This document shows positions 42,723 to 51,154 of a DNA stretch of 64,000 nt, in pieces. Below the pieces are notes generated by a model, which was not told the DNA's origin, searched no databases, and worked only from the letters and a program-made list of their open reading frames with translations. Both the position numbers and the translations under genes were made by a program. The stretch is from Rhizobium sp. P38BS-XIX (GTDB lineage: Bacteria; Pseudomonadota; Alphaproteobacteria; Rhizobiales; Rhizobiaceae), in contig NZ_JABAIJ010000008.1 in assembly GCF_012641435.1 (NCBI RefSeq), positions 62,001 to 126,000 on the forward strand. The letters are read 5' to 3'. How positions within the stretch are numbered: position 1 is the stretch's first letter; each line of letters opens with the position of its first letter.

Positions 42723-44267
42723 ATGCTTTCAACACGAACATTGCTTCTGCTGTCGAGCCTGCTCACCGCAAGCACGGCCATGGCAAGCGAAGTCAAAGTT
42801 GCGCTGACGGCCGATATTCTCAGCACCAATCCGGGTGTGACCCGTGACGACAATACCGACGGCGTGATGCTCAATATCGTCGAGGGTCTCGTGGGCTACG
42901 GCGAGGGCGGCACGGTCAAGCCGCTATTGGCGAAATCGGTCGATATCTCGAAAGACGGGCTTGTCTATACGTTCAAGCTACGGTCGGGCATTACGTTTCA
43001 CAACGGCGCGGCGCTCACGTCGGCCGATGTCTTGTGGAACTGGACGCGCTATACGAACCCGGCAACGAAATGGCGCTGCCTGCCCGATGTCGACGGCACC
43101 AACGGCGTCAAGGTTACCTCCGTCGAGGCGCCGGACACCGACACGGTGGTCATGCATATCGACAAGCCGAACGCCCTGTTCCTCGATACCCTGGCACGCA
43201 CCGATTGCGGCGGCACCGCCATCCTCAACAGCGCCTCGCTCAATGCCGATGGCAGCTGGAACAAGCCGATCGGCACCGGTCCTTTTGTATTTGTCGACTG
43301 GAAGAAGGGACAATCCATCAGCCTGAAGAAGTTCGATCATTATGTCTCGCCAGAGGGGACGGGGTTTGATGGCTATGTCGGCAATAAGGTGCCCAAGGTC
43401 GACACGGTGACTTTCGTCGAGGTTCCAGATGCGTCGACCGTCAAGGCCGCCCTTCTGTCAGGTGGTGTCGATGTCGCCCAGGCGCTGACCTCGGATGTCG
43501 CGGAATTGAAGACAGACAAGGGGATCGTCGTCATCACGCCGAGCGACGCCTCCAAGCACGCCATCCTGTTTCAGACGAAGGATCCCCTTTTCAGCGACGT
43601 CAAGTTCCGGCAAGCCATCGTCGCAGCCCTCGATCTCAACCAACTGGTCGGCTTTGCTTCCGATGGCCTCTCAAGCCCGAGCAGTTCTGCAGTTTTTGCG
43701 GCCTCGCCCTACAATGATGCTGTCCAAAAATCGACGTTCCAGTATGACCCGCAAAAGGCAAAGCAATTGCTCGCGGAAAGCGGCTACAAGGGGCAACCGA
43801 TCAAGCTGATCGCTAACAAGCGCGCGCCCATGCCAAGTTCGCAGGTCGCCCTGGTCGCGCAGTCGATGCTGCAGGCAGCCGGCATCAATGTCGAGATCGA
43901 GATTCTGGAATGGGCGACCCAGCTGGAGAAGTATAATTCCGGTGATTATCAGATGATGTCATTCTCATACTCGTCTCGTCTCGATCCCGCCTTGAGCTTC
44001 GAGCAATTTGCCGGCGATAAGACGAAGCAGCCGCGAAAGGTTTGGGACAATGCCAAGGCCTTGGCGCTTATCGACCAGGCGAAGGTGGTGACCGATCCGC
44101 AGCAGCGTCAGCAGATCTTTGATCAATTGCACCAGATGATGCTTGCCGATGCACCGCTGATCATTCTCTATAATGGCTTGACGGCTTGGGCTTACAGGGA
44201 TCGCGTCGAGAATTTCAAGCCATGGGAAGGCAAGCCGCGTCTCTGGGGCATGACGGTCAACCAGTAA
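42723..44267 (+). CDS. Peptide/nickel-type (family 5) ABC substrate-binding protein
   Basis: 514 aa with signal peptide (RTLLLLSSLLTASTAMA-SE) and an AAGGGGAA site. It is the large DppA/OppA-type fold: VEGLVGYGEGGTVKPLLAKS, YTFKLRSGITFHNGAALTSA, and KYNSGDYQMMSFSYSSR. The family imports peptides but in rhizobia also opines, oligosaccharides and plant conjugates. Periplasmic. It lies 27 bp after the esterase gene. Confidence 0.92.
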   Translation: MLSTRTLLLLSSLLTASTAMASEVKVALTADILSTNPGVTRDDNTDGVMLNIVEGLVGYGEGGTVKPLLAKSVDISKDGLVYTFKLRSGITFHNGAALTSADVLWNWTRYTNPATKWRCLPDVDGTNGVKVTSVEAPDTDTVVMHIDKPNALFLDTLARTDCGGTAILNSASLNADGSWNKPIGTGPFVFVDWKKGQSISLKKFDHYVSPEGTGFDGYVGNKVPKVDTVTFVEVPDASTVKAALLSGGVDVAQALTSDVAELKTDKGIVVITPSDASKHAILFQTKDPLFSDVKFRQAIVAALDLNQLVGFASDGLSSPSSSAVFAASPYNDAVQKSTFQYDPQKAKQLLAESGYKGQPIKLIANKRAPMPSSQVALVAQSMLQAAGINVEIEILEWATQLEKYNSGDYQMMSFSYSSRLDPALSFEQFAGDKTKQPRKVWDNAKALALIDQAKVVTDPQQRQQIFDQLHQMMLADAPLIILYNGLTAWAYRDRVENFKPWEGKPRLWGMTVNQ

Positions 44268-44294
44268 GACTGACGAGCGACTGGGAGATCGGAC

Positions 44295-45239
44295 ATGCTT
44301 CGATATGTCTTGAAGCGACTTTTGTGGTCGATACCAACCATCCTGCTTGTTGCCGTCAGCGTCTTCGCGCTAATCCGCCTCATTCCAGGCGATCCGGCCC
44401 TCCTGATACTGGGAGACCGGGCAACACCGGAGACGCTGGCTGCCCTGCGTGATCAGCTGGGCCTGGACAGAGCGTTGCCCGTCCAGTTCCTGCTATGGAT
44501 GGGAAACGCCTTGCACGGCGATCTCGGGCAATCGATACGCACCGGCGAGCCGGTCCTGCCTCTGATCATCGGGCGCTTTCAAGTGAGTTTCGAAATCGTG
44601 CTGCCGGCGGTGATCCTGTCTGCGGTGTTCGCGGTACCGCTTGGTACGCTCGCCGCCTGGCGGCAGAATACCAGTCTCGATATCGCGACCGTCGCCGGCG
44701 CAACCTTGCTCCTTTCGATCCCGACCTTCTGGATGGGATTGCTGCTTCTGCTGCTTTTCGGCATGCGGCTTGGCTGGCTTCCGGTCGTTGGTTACGTCTC
44801 TATCGGGGACAATTGGCTGGCAGGATTGATCTATCTCGTCATGCCCATCTCGACATTGGTCATTCACGAGGTCGGCGGCATTCTCAGAATGGCCAGGGCC
44901 TCGACGCTCGAGGTTCTTCGCCTCGATTATGTCACGCATGCGCGCGTCAAAGGCCTGTCGGAGACACAGATTCTCCTCCATCATGTGGTCGGCAATTCCT
45001 TTGGGCCGACATGGACATTGCTGGGGCTGATCATGGGAAATTTGCTTGGCGGCATTGCCATTGTCGAGACTATTTTCACGATCCCTGGCCTTGGTCGCCT
45101 GCTTGTGGATGCAATTTTTGCCAGAGACTATCCCGTCATTCAGGGCTGCCTCCTGTGCATCTCCCTTTTCTACGTCGCGATCAATCTTGTGGTCGATTTC
45201 GTCTATCCGCTTTTTGATCCAAGGGTTGCTGCATCGTGA
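44295..45239 (+). CDS. ABC transporter permease, DppB/OppB type
   Basis: 314 aa, six membrane segments. Begins MLRYVLKRLLWSIPTILLVA, followed by RLIPGDPALLILGD, standard for the B-type permease. The EAA loop is around YVTHARVKGLSETQILLHHV. It overlaps the C-type permease by 4 bp (GTGA). Confidence 0.93.
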   Translation: MLRYVLKRLLWSIPTILLVAVSVFALIRLIPGDPALLILGDRATPETLAALRDQLGLDRALPVQFLLWMGNALHGDLGQSIRTGEPVLPLIIGRFQVSFEIVLPAVILSAVFAVPLGTLAAWRQNTSLDIATVAGATLLLSIPTFWMGLLLLLLFGMRLGWLPVVGYVSIGDNWLAGLIYLVMPISTLVIHEVGGILRMARASTLEVLRLDYVTHARVKGLSETQILLHHVVGNSFGPTWTLLGLIMGNLLGGIAIVETIFTIPGLGRLLVDAIFARDYPVIQGCLLCISLFYVAINLVVDFVYPLFDPRVAAS

Positions 45240-46048
45240 AGCTTCGTTTCAATCTACTTGTCGGCGGCGTGACGCTCGCCTGCGTCTCGACCGCAGCCCT
45301 GATCGCTCTTGTCTGGACGCCGCATGATCCGCTGGCTCTCGGCTTTACCTCGCGCTTGCGTCCACCTGGTTCCATGTTCCTGCTCGGCAGCGATGAGTTC
45401 GGCCGCGACGTGCTCAGCCGGTTGATGGTGGGTGCCGGTCCCTCGCTCGGCATCAGCATGCTTGCCGTCTTGACCGCTCTGACGATCGGTACGGCATTCG
45501 GCGTGGCAAGCGGCTATTGGCGAGGCTGGCCGGATCGCATCGTCATGACCCTCAATGATGCGTTGATGGCGTTTCCGGGGATTCTTCTCGCCCTCGGGTT
45601 GCTCGCCGTTCTTGGGGCCAATGTGCAGGGCATCGTCCTGGCGCTCGGGCTTGCTTTCACGCCCGCGGTCACGCGCATCGTGCGCGGGACCGTCATGTCG
45701 GTGCGCGAGCGCGAATTCGTGCAGGCGTCACGCATCATGGGCAATTCGGAGATCTATACCCTGGCGCGTCATGTCCTTCCAAACTGCCTCGCGCCACTCA
45801 TCGTACTTGCAACATCCATGCTCGGATGGGCGCTGCTTGCCGAAAGCGCCTTGAGCTTCCTGGGGCTTGGACTGGCGCCACCGGCGCCGACCTGGGGCAA
45901 CATGCTGTCTTCGAGCAGGACATTCCTGTCGCAGGCGCCCTGGCTTGGAATATTTCCCGGCCTGGCGATCTCGATCACTCTCCTCGCCATGAACCTGCTC
46001 GGTGACGCCTTGCGCGATATTCTCGATCCGCGCATGAGAGGAATTTAG
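45236..46048 (+). CDS. ABC transporter permease, DppC/OppC type
   Basis: 270 aa, about six membrane segments, GTG start coupled to the stop of the B-type permease. Contains the C-type marker FLLGSDEFGRDVLSRLMVGA and the EAA-like loop REFVQASRIMGNSEIYTLAR. Partner of the permease upstream. Confidence 0.93.
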   Translation: MKLRFNLLVGGVTLACVSTAALIALVWTPHDPLALGFTSRLRPPGSMFLLGSDEFGRDVLSRLMVGAGPSLGISMLAVLTALTIGTAFGVASGYWRGWPDRIVMTLNDALMAFPGILLALGLLAVLGANVQGIVLALGLAFTPAVTRIVRGTVMSVREREFVQASRIMGNSEIYTLARHVLPNCLAPLIVLATSMLGWALLAESALSFLGLGLAPPAPTWGNMLSSSRTFLSQAPWLGIFPGLAISITLLAMNLLGDALRDILDPRMRGI

Positions 46049-47623
46049 ATGGCCGGCCTTCTCGAAATAGACAATCTGACGCTTTCGCGTGAGAAAACAG
46101 GCGATCCGGTGGTCAAGTCCGTCAGCTTTTCTATGCAGGCCGGTGAAATTGTCGGCATCGTCGGAGAGTCCGGTTCGGGCAAGACGATGGTTGCTCGGTC
46201 GATCTTGCGACTTGTTCCTCCCGGCCTGAAGCAGGCTTCCGGCAGCATCGTGGTCAACGGCCGGAATATCGCTGATCTTTTAACACGGGAACTGCGTTCG
46301 GTGAGAGGCGGTGTCGTCGGCATGATCTTTCAGGAGCCGATGACATCCCTCAATCCGTCGATGAAAATCGGGCGCCAGCTGGAAGAAGGATTGCGACTAC
46401 ATCGGCAATATCCGCGCAACGAACGTCACAGGCGTATCGTCGACATGCTCTCGCGCGTCGGCATTCGCAATCCCGAAGCCGCACTTGACAGCTATCCGCA
46501 TCAATTTTCCGGCGGCATGCGTCAGCGTATCATGATTGCGTCCACGATGCTGCTGGAGCCGCAGCTGCTGATCGCCGACGAGCCGACAACCGCTCTCGAC
46601 GCAATCGTCCAGAAAGACGTGCTCGAGCTCATGATCGGGCTTGCCCGCGCAAAGAACACCGCCATCCTTATCGTCAGTCATGACCTCGCGATGATCTCCC
46701 GCTACACGGATCGTACGATCGTCATGGCGCAGGGTGCAATCGTGGAGGCCGGACCGACGTCCGAGACGATGGGCAACCCGACCCATCCCTATACCCGCAA
46801 GCTGCTGGCCTCGATTCCCAGGCGAGCGCCAGCCAGGATCGAAGACGGATTGAAGCCTCTCATCGAGGTCAAGGGACTGGCGGTGGACTATCCGACGGCG
46901 GAGCGGATGGCGTGGAAAGCGGCATCGAAGCGCGTTGTCGATAATATCGAACTCAATGTCTATCCAGGCGAGGTGGTTGCCGTTGTCGGTGAATCCGGCT
47001 CCGGCAAGACCACGATAGGCAAGGCGATCACCGGCCTTCTTCAGCCATCAGCGGGTGTGCTGCTGTTCGAGGGGATGCCGGTGCAGCGCCGGAGTGCGGC
47101 CTATCAGGCCTATCGGCGCAATTGTCAGATGGTTTTCCAGGATCCCTATTCGTCGCTCGACCCTCGAATGTCGATCGGAGCCCTGGTGTCCGAACCGCTG
47201 CGTCTGGTCTCTGGCTTGGGCGCGGCTGAAAGACGCGAGCGCATGCTTTCTATGCTGAACGAGGTGGGGCTTGCCGCGGAGTTCGCCGAGCGTCTCCCGC
47301 ATCAGCTCTCGGGCGGTCAGCGACAGCGGGTCGCGATCGCCAGGGCGTTGATCGGTGACCCCAAATTCATCGTCGCCGACGAACCGGTATCCGCGCTCGA
47401 TGTTACCATTCGCGCGCAGGTGCTGGATCTGTTCAATCGCCTGCAGCAGCGGCACGGCTTTTCCTGCCTGTTCATCAGCCATGACCTCGACGTCGTCGAA
47501 GCCATCGCCGATCGTGTTTATATCATGCGTGCCGGCGGAATCGTGGAATGTGGAAAAACGCATGCCATTTTCACGAGTCCGAGCCATGATTATACCCGGC
47601 AGCTGCTCGCATCGCGCAGCTGA
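46049..47623 (+). CDS. ABC transporter ATPase, fused DppD-DppF type
   Basis: 524 aa with two complete ATPase domains, where many bacteria have two proteins. First: Walker A GESGSGKTM, signature FSGGMRQRIMIASTM, Walker B LLIADEPTTALD. Second, from about residue 270: Walker A GESGSGKTT, signature LSGGQRQRVAIARAL, Walker B FIVADEPVSALD. The start codon follows the permease stop directly. Last gene of the operon. Confidence 0.93.
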   Translation: MAGLLEIDNLTLSREKTGDPVVKSVSFSMQAGEIVGIVGESGSGKTMVARSILRLVPPGLKQASGSIVVNGRNIADLLTRELRSVRGGVVGMIFQEPMTSLNPSMKIGRQLEEGLRLHRQYPRNERHRRIVDMLSRVGIRNPEAALDSYPHQFSGGMRQRIMIASTMLLEPQLLIADEPTTALDAIVQKDVLELMIGLARAKNTAILIVSHDLAMISRYTDRTIVMAQGAIVEAGPTSETMGNPTHPYTRKLLASIPRRAPARIEDGLKPLIEVKGLAVDYPTAERMAWKAASKRVVDNIELNVYPGEVVAVVGESGSGKTTIGKAITGLLQPSAGVLLFEGMPVQRRSAAYQAYRRNCQMVFQDPYSSLDPRMSIGALVSEPLRLVSGLGAAERRERMLSMLNEVGLAAEFAERLPHQLSGGQRQRVAIARALIGDPKFIVADEPVSALDVTIRAQVLDLFNRLQQRHGFSCLFISHDLDVVEAIADRVYIMRAGGIVECGKTHAIFTSPSHDYTRQLLASRS

Positions 47624-47686
47624 GTGTGGTCGGGCCTGAGCGGTCGGGTAGAGCGTTAGACATTGAATGGTTGATCCAGTCGCGGC

Positions 47687-47706
47687 ATCCTTTCTCACGA
47701 AAGGAT
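47687..47706. terminator. Hairpin between convergent operons
   Basis: ATCCTTTC, loop TCAC, GAAAGGAT: a perfect 8-bp stem 12 bp from the end of the LacI gene. No T-run follows, so terminator function is only possible. Confidence 0.4.
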
Positions 47707-47717
47707 ACACGCAAGAG

Positions 47718-48725
47718 CTAAATCCGCCGGCAGGAATTGCCCGGAACGAATTTTGGTGTCAGCACAAAGTCCTGCGGTGGCTCGACGGCGCCTTGCGGAT
47801 TTGTGATGCGGTGCATGAGGCGTCTTGCAATGATGCTGCCGAGCGCCAGTGTATCCTGCACCACCATGGTGATGCGGGGTGTGATCACCGAACTCCACTG
47901 CACATTGTCGATCATGGCGAGCGATATGTCCTCGGGACAACGGAAGCCCAATTCCTGCATGGCCTGCAGCGCCGAAAGCGCCACGGTGTTGTTGGCGCCC
48001 AGGATCGCCGTCGGGCGCTCGGGCTGGATGAGGAGCCGCATGGCCGCTTCATAGCCTGCAGTCCGCGTAAACTGCCCATCGACAACAAGATTTGGATTCA
48101 CCTCGACGCCGGCATTGGCCATGGTTTCGGCAAAACCGCGATATCTCTCGGTTGCCGTACGCATGTGGCTTGGACCGGTGATGAACGCAATGCGCCGGTG
48201 ACCAAGCTGCAAGAGATGCTCGGTCAGCATCGCGCCGGCAAGATAATTGTCTGATCCGACGAAATCGCGCTCGATGCCCGCGACTTTCTGGTCGAAACAG
48301 ACGATTGGTACGTTCAGGCTCGCCACAAAGTCGATATAGCCCTGATCATAGCCTGACGGCGCAAGCGCAAGGCCCGCGGTCTTGAGCCCGATCAGATGTT
48401 CGACCATGGCCCTTTCGCGGTCCGTCTTGCCGGAGGAATCCGTGACCACGACGAAATGCTCGTGGTCGAGAGCATAATTTTCCAGCTCGCGCCGGATATC
48501 GCCGAAGAACGGGTTGCCAACGTTGCCGACCACGAAGCCGATCATGCGGCTGCGCCCGCGTGCCAGGCTTTGCGCCAGCGGATCGGCAACAAAGCCGACT
48601 GCGGCAATAGCCTGGCGAATTTTTTCCAGCGTCTTGGAACTCACGCGCGCCGGATTGCTGAGCGCGAGCGAGACCGTTGAGACGGATACGTCAGCGAGCT
48701 TGGCGACGTCGCGAATTGTGGCCAT
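47718..48725 (-). CDS. LacI-family regulator of the fucosidase operon
   Basis: 335 aa. Helix-turn-helix at residues about 3-25 (IRDVAKLADVSVSTVSLALS) with hinge to about 60, then a sugar-binding core (MIGFVVGNVGNPFFGDIRRE, and later LGHRRIAFITGPSHM). It is divergent from the alpha-L-fucosidase operon. A perfect 16-bp palindrome before that operon and a 13/16 match before its own start are likely its operators, so it also controls itself. Confidence 0.9.
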   Translation of the reverse strand: MATIRDVAKLADVSVSTVSLALSNPARVSSKTLEKIRQAIAAVGFVADPLAQSLARGRSRMIGFVVGNVGNPFFGDIRRELENYALDHEHFVVVTDSSGKTDRERAMVEHLIGLKTAGLALAPSGYDQGYIDFVASLNVPIVCFDQKVAGIERDFVGSDNYLAGAMLTEHLLQLGHRRIAFITGPSHMRTATERYRGFAETMANAGVEVNPNLVVDGQFTRTAGYEAAMRLLIQPERPTAILGANNTVALSALQAMQELGFRCPEDISLAMIDNVQWSSVITPRITMVVQDTLALGSIIARRLMHRITNPQGAVEPPQDFVLTPKFVPGNSCRRI

Positions 48726-48731
48726 GAATTT

Positions 48732-48747
48732 TTCGAACCGTTTCTAT
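48732..48747. promoter_or_regulatory. Second LacI-type operator, before the lacI-like gene
   Basis: TTCGAACCGTTTCTAT matches the perfect operator at 48886 in 13 of 16 positions. It lies 7-22 bp upstream of the regulator's start codon, suggesting autoregulation. Confidence 0.5.
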
Positions 48748-48853
48748 CGCCTTGGGCTTTCCTGTTGAAGGGTCTCCCTCCATGAATCACCGTCATAAAT
48801 CTAACATTTGCCGAGCATGAAGCAATATGCGGAAAGAGATTTCAACAGCGCGC

Positions 48854-48882
48854 TTGACATAGGGCACGATAGAATCAATGAT
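48854..48882 (+). promoter_or_regulatory. Promoter of the fucosidase operon
   Basis: Consensus -35 TTGACA (48854-48859); at 17 bp comes AATGAT (48877-48882), a weak -10. The 16-bp operator starts 3 bp later, across the start of transcription. Confidence 0.45.
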
Positions 48883-48885
48883 TAA

Positions 48886-48901
48886 ATCGAACCGGTTCGA
48901 T
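48886..48901. promoter_or_regulatory. Perfect LacI-type operator before the fucosidase operon
   Basis: ATCGAACC-GGTTCGAT, a perfect 16-bp palindrome with the central CG pair expected for LacI/GalR-family operators, placed just after the promoter and 26 bp before the start codon. Confidence 0.75.
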
Positions 48902-48927
48902 AGAGCCCTAACACTTTGGAGGATGGT

Positions 48928-50247
48928 GTGAGCGACGCAGCGATCAGCGGTGGCCAGAATGTGGTCGATGGCAAGGCATGGTTTGGACAAGACCGCTTCG
49001 GCATGTTCATTCACTTCGGGCTGTATGCCCTGGGAGCGCGCCACGAATGGCTGAAAAACCGCGAGGAATTCACCACCGAGGCCTATCAGAAGTATTTCGA
49101 CAATTTCGATCCCGATCTCTATGACGGCCGGGAATGGGCGCGTCGCGCCCGCCAGGCCGGCATGAAATATGTCGTTCTGACGGCCAAACATCATGAAGGC
49201 TTCTGCCTGTGGGACAGCAAGGTCACCGACTACAAGGTCACCAATACGCCCTACGGCAAGGACCTGATCGGCCCTTACGTCGAAGCGCTTCGCGCAGAGG
49301 GTCTGAAGGTCGGCTTCTACTACTCGCTGCTCGACTGGCATCATCCGGATTTCCCGATCGATGCCCATCACCCGCAGCGCAATCACCCCGACGCCGCCAA
49401 TCTTAATGAGGGCCGCGACGTCAAGCGTTACGCTAAATACATGCGCGACCAGGTAACCGAACTCCTGACGAACTTCGGCAAGATCGATGTGATCTGGTTC
49501 GATTTCAGCTATCCCCGCCGTGTCTACAAGGGCCTGCCCGGAAAGGGCCGCGCCGATTGGGAAAGCGACGATCTCGTCAAACTGGTGCGAGAGCTGCAGC
49601 CCGACATCATCATCGGCGATCGTCTCGACCTGCCACGCGACGCTGATCACATGCCCGATCTGGTGACGCCGGAACAATATACGCCGCGCGTTGCTCCGAC
49701 CGTCGCCGGCCTGCCGGTGCGCTGGGAAGCCTGCCACACCTTCAGCGGCTCCTGGGGCTACTATCGCGACGAAACCAGCTGGAAGGATGCCGGCCAGCTC
49801 ATCAACATTCTTGTCGATACGGTTTCGCTCGGCGGCAACCTGTTGATGAACGTCGGCCCGACCGGCCGCGGCACCTTCGATGCCCGCGCCATCACGGCGC
49901 TCGACACCTATGGCGAATGGATGCGGCTGAACGGCCGCGCGATTTACGGTGCCGGGCCGTCCACCTACAAGGCGCCGAACGGTTGCCGCTTTACCCAGAA
50001 CGGCAACCGGCTCTACCTGCATATTCAGACCTGGCCGTTCCGGCACATTCACATCGAAGGACTGGGGCGCAAGGTGAAATATGCGCAGTTCCTGCATGAC
50101 GCCAGCGAGCTGCATTGGCTCGACCCAGACGCCGAAGTCGATTCAAACATCGGTGTTGCCGTCGGCGACGGGATCCTGACGCTGGAACTGCCGGTGCTGA
50201 AACCGGATGTCGTGACCCCCGTCATCGAATTGATCCTCAAGGACTGA
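48928..50247 (+). CDS. Alpha-L-fucosidase (glycoside hydrolase family 29)
   Basis: 439 aa from a GTG at 48928, chosen because GGAGG ends 5 bp upstream. GH29 marks: RFGMFIHFGLYAL, LTAKHHEGFCLW, and the catalytic Asp nucleophile D192 in IDVIWFDFSYP. No signal peptide, so it cuts terminal alpha-linked L-fucose from sugars after import by the CUT1 transporter of the same operon. It releases fucose in the cytoplasm; no fucose dehydrogenase or kinase is seen here, so the sugar must enter a pathway encoded elsewhere. Confidence 0.92.
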   Translation: MSDAAISGGQNVVDGKAWFGQDRFGMFIHFGLYALGARHEWLKNREEFTTEAYQKYFDNFDPDLYDGREWARRARQAGMKYVVLTAKHHEGFCLWDSKVTDYKVTNTPYGKDLIGPYVEALRAEGLKVGFYYSLLDWHHPDFPIDAHHPQRNHPDAANLNEGRDVKRYAKYMRDQVTELLTNFGKIDVIWFDFSYPRRVYKGLPGKGRADWESDDLVKLVRELQPDIIIGDRLDLPRDADHMPDLVTPEQYTPRVAPTVAGLPVRWEACHTFSGSWGYYRDETSWKDAGQLINILVDTVSLGGNLLMNVGPTGRGTFDARAITALDTYGEWMRLNGRAIYGAGPSTYKAPNGCRFTQNGNRLYLHIQTWPFRHIHIEGLGRKVKYAQFLHDASELHWLDPDAEVDSNIGVAVGDGILTLELPVLKPDVVTPVIELILKD

Positions 50248-50281
50248 AGGAGATAGCAAAGCCCAGCCGCCCGGTGACGCT

Positions 50282-51067
50282 ATGAGCCGTGAAGCCGAAC
50301 TCATTGCTGCGATGACGCCTTTGATTGCCGATCTGGCGGAAGACGGCAATGGTGCTGTCGCGCTCGCCGGTTCGCGCGGCAAGGGACGCTCGGATGCGCA
50401 ATCGGATTTCGATTTCAGGGTCTATGCCGATGCCTATCGGGGGCCGGAGGTTCGCCAAAGCGCTGCGTGGCGGCGTTTCGACGCCGCGCTGCGTGGCTGG
50501 CAAGCCGAGGGGATCCGCATGGACGGCGTCTGGATGCGGCGCTACGCCGGCGTTCAGCGCGATCTCGATTCCTGGCGTGCCGGTATCGTCGTGCCCAAGA
50601 GCTTCGAATGGACGATCTGGGGTTATCACCTGCCGACGGATCTTGCCAGCCAGCAGATCATCGCCGATCCACGAGGTTTGCTAGCCGGCTGGAAACAGCA
50701 GCTGGCGCAGTATCCTGAAGAGCTGAGAGCTTCGGTCCTTGGCCAATATATGCAGGTACTGCGCTACTGGTCCAAGGACTATCACTATGAGAGCAAGGTC
50801 GTTCGCCGGGATCTCGTCTTTCTTGTGGGACTGACGGGCAAGCTTGCCAACGCCATTCTGCAGACGGTCTTCGCGTTCAATCGGGTCTATTTCCCGGGCG
50901 ACGGGTGGAACTTGCCGATGGCGGCTGAGCTTGAGCGGCTGCCGCCTGACTTTCTGCGGCGAATGACCGCCATTCTGGAGCCCGGGCAGGGGCCGGATAC
51001 CTGGCGTCGCCAGCGCATGGAGCTGATCGGCCTCATTGCCGACTTGGAGGCCATGATCGCGGCTTGA
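50282..51067 (+). CDS. Nucleotidyltransferase-fold protein (DUF4037-like)
   Basis: 261 aa. The pol-beta-type nucleotidyltransferase motif is clear: G30-S31 in ALAGSRGKGRSD followed by D42 and D44 in QSDFDFRVY, the metal-binding pair. A third acidic residue may come from the RMDGVWM region. The C-terminal half is helical (QYMQVLRYWSKDYHYESKVV), as in DUF4037/aminoglycoside-nucleotidyltransferase-like proteins. It lies between the fucosidase and the sugar-binding-protein gene, in the same direction. Its role there is unknown: it could modify a sugar, a small molecule or a regulator. Confidence 0.75.
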   Translation: MSREAELIAAMTPLIADLAEDGNGAVALAGSRGKGRSDAQSDFDFRVYADAYRGPEVRQSAAWRRFDAALRGWQAEGIRMDGVWMRRYAGVQRDLDSWRAGIVVPKSFEWTIWGYHLPTDLASQQIIADPRGLLAGWKQQLAQYPEELRASVLGQYMQVLRYWSKDYHYESKVVRRDLVFLVGLTGKLANAILQTVFAFNRVYFPGDGWNLPMAAELERLPPDFLRRMTAILEPGQGPDTWRRQRMELIGLIADLEAMIAA

Positions 51068-51154
51068 ACGAGCCGCAAGACCAAGCCGGAGGGGGAGCGT
51101 CCGGAGTGTGATGCACGTCACTGCAACCAAAGTCATTCTGGAGGAGGAACCATC

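Noticed and set aside
48793..50115. Minus-strand open frame of 440 codons
   Set aside because: Antisense to the alpha-L-fucosidase gene, which carries the GH29 motifs and an operator and promoter in the proper place.
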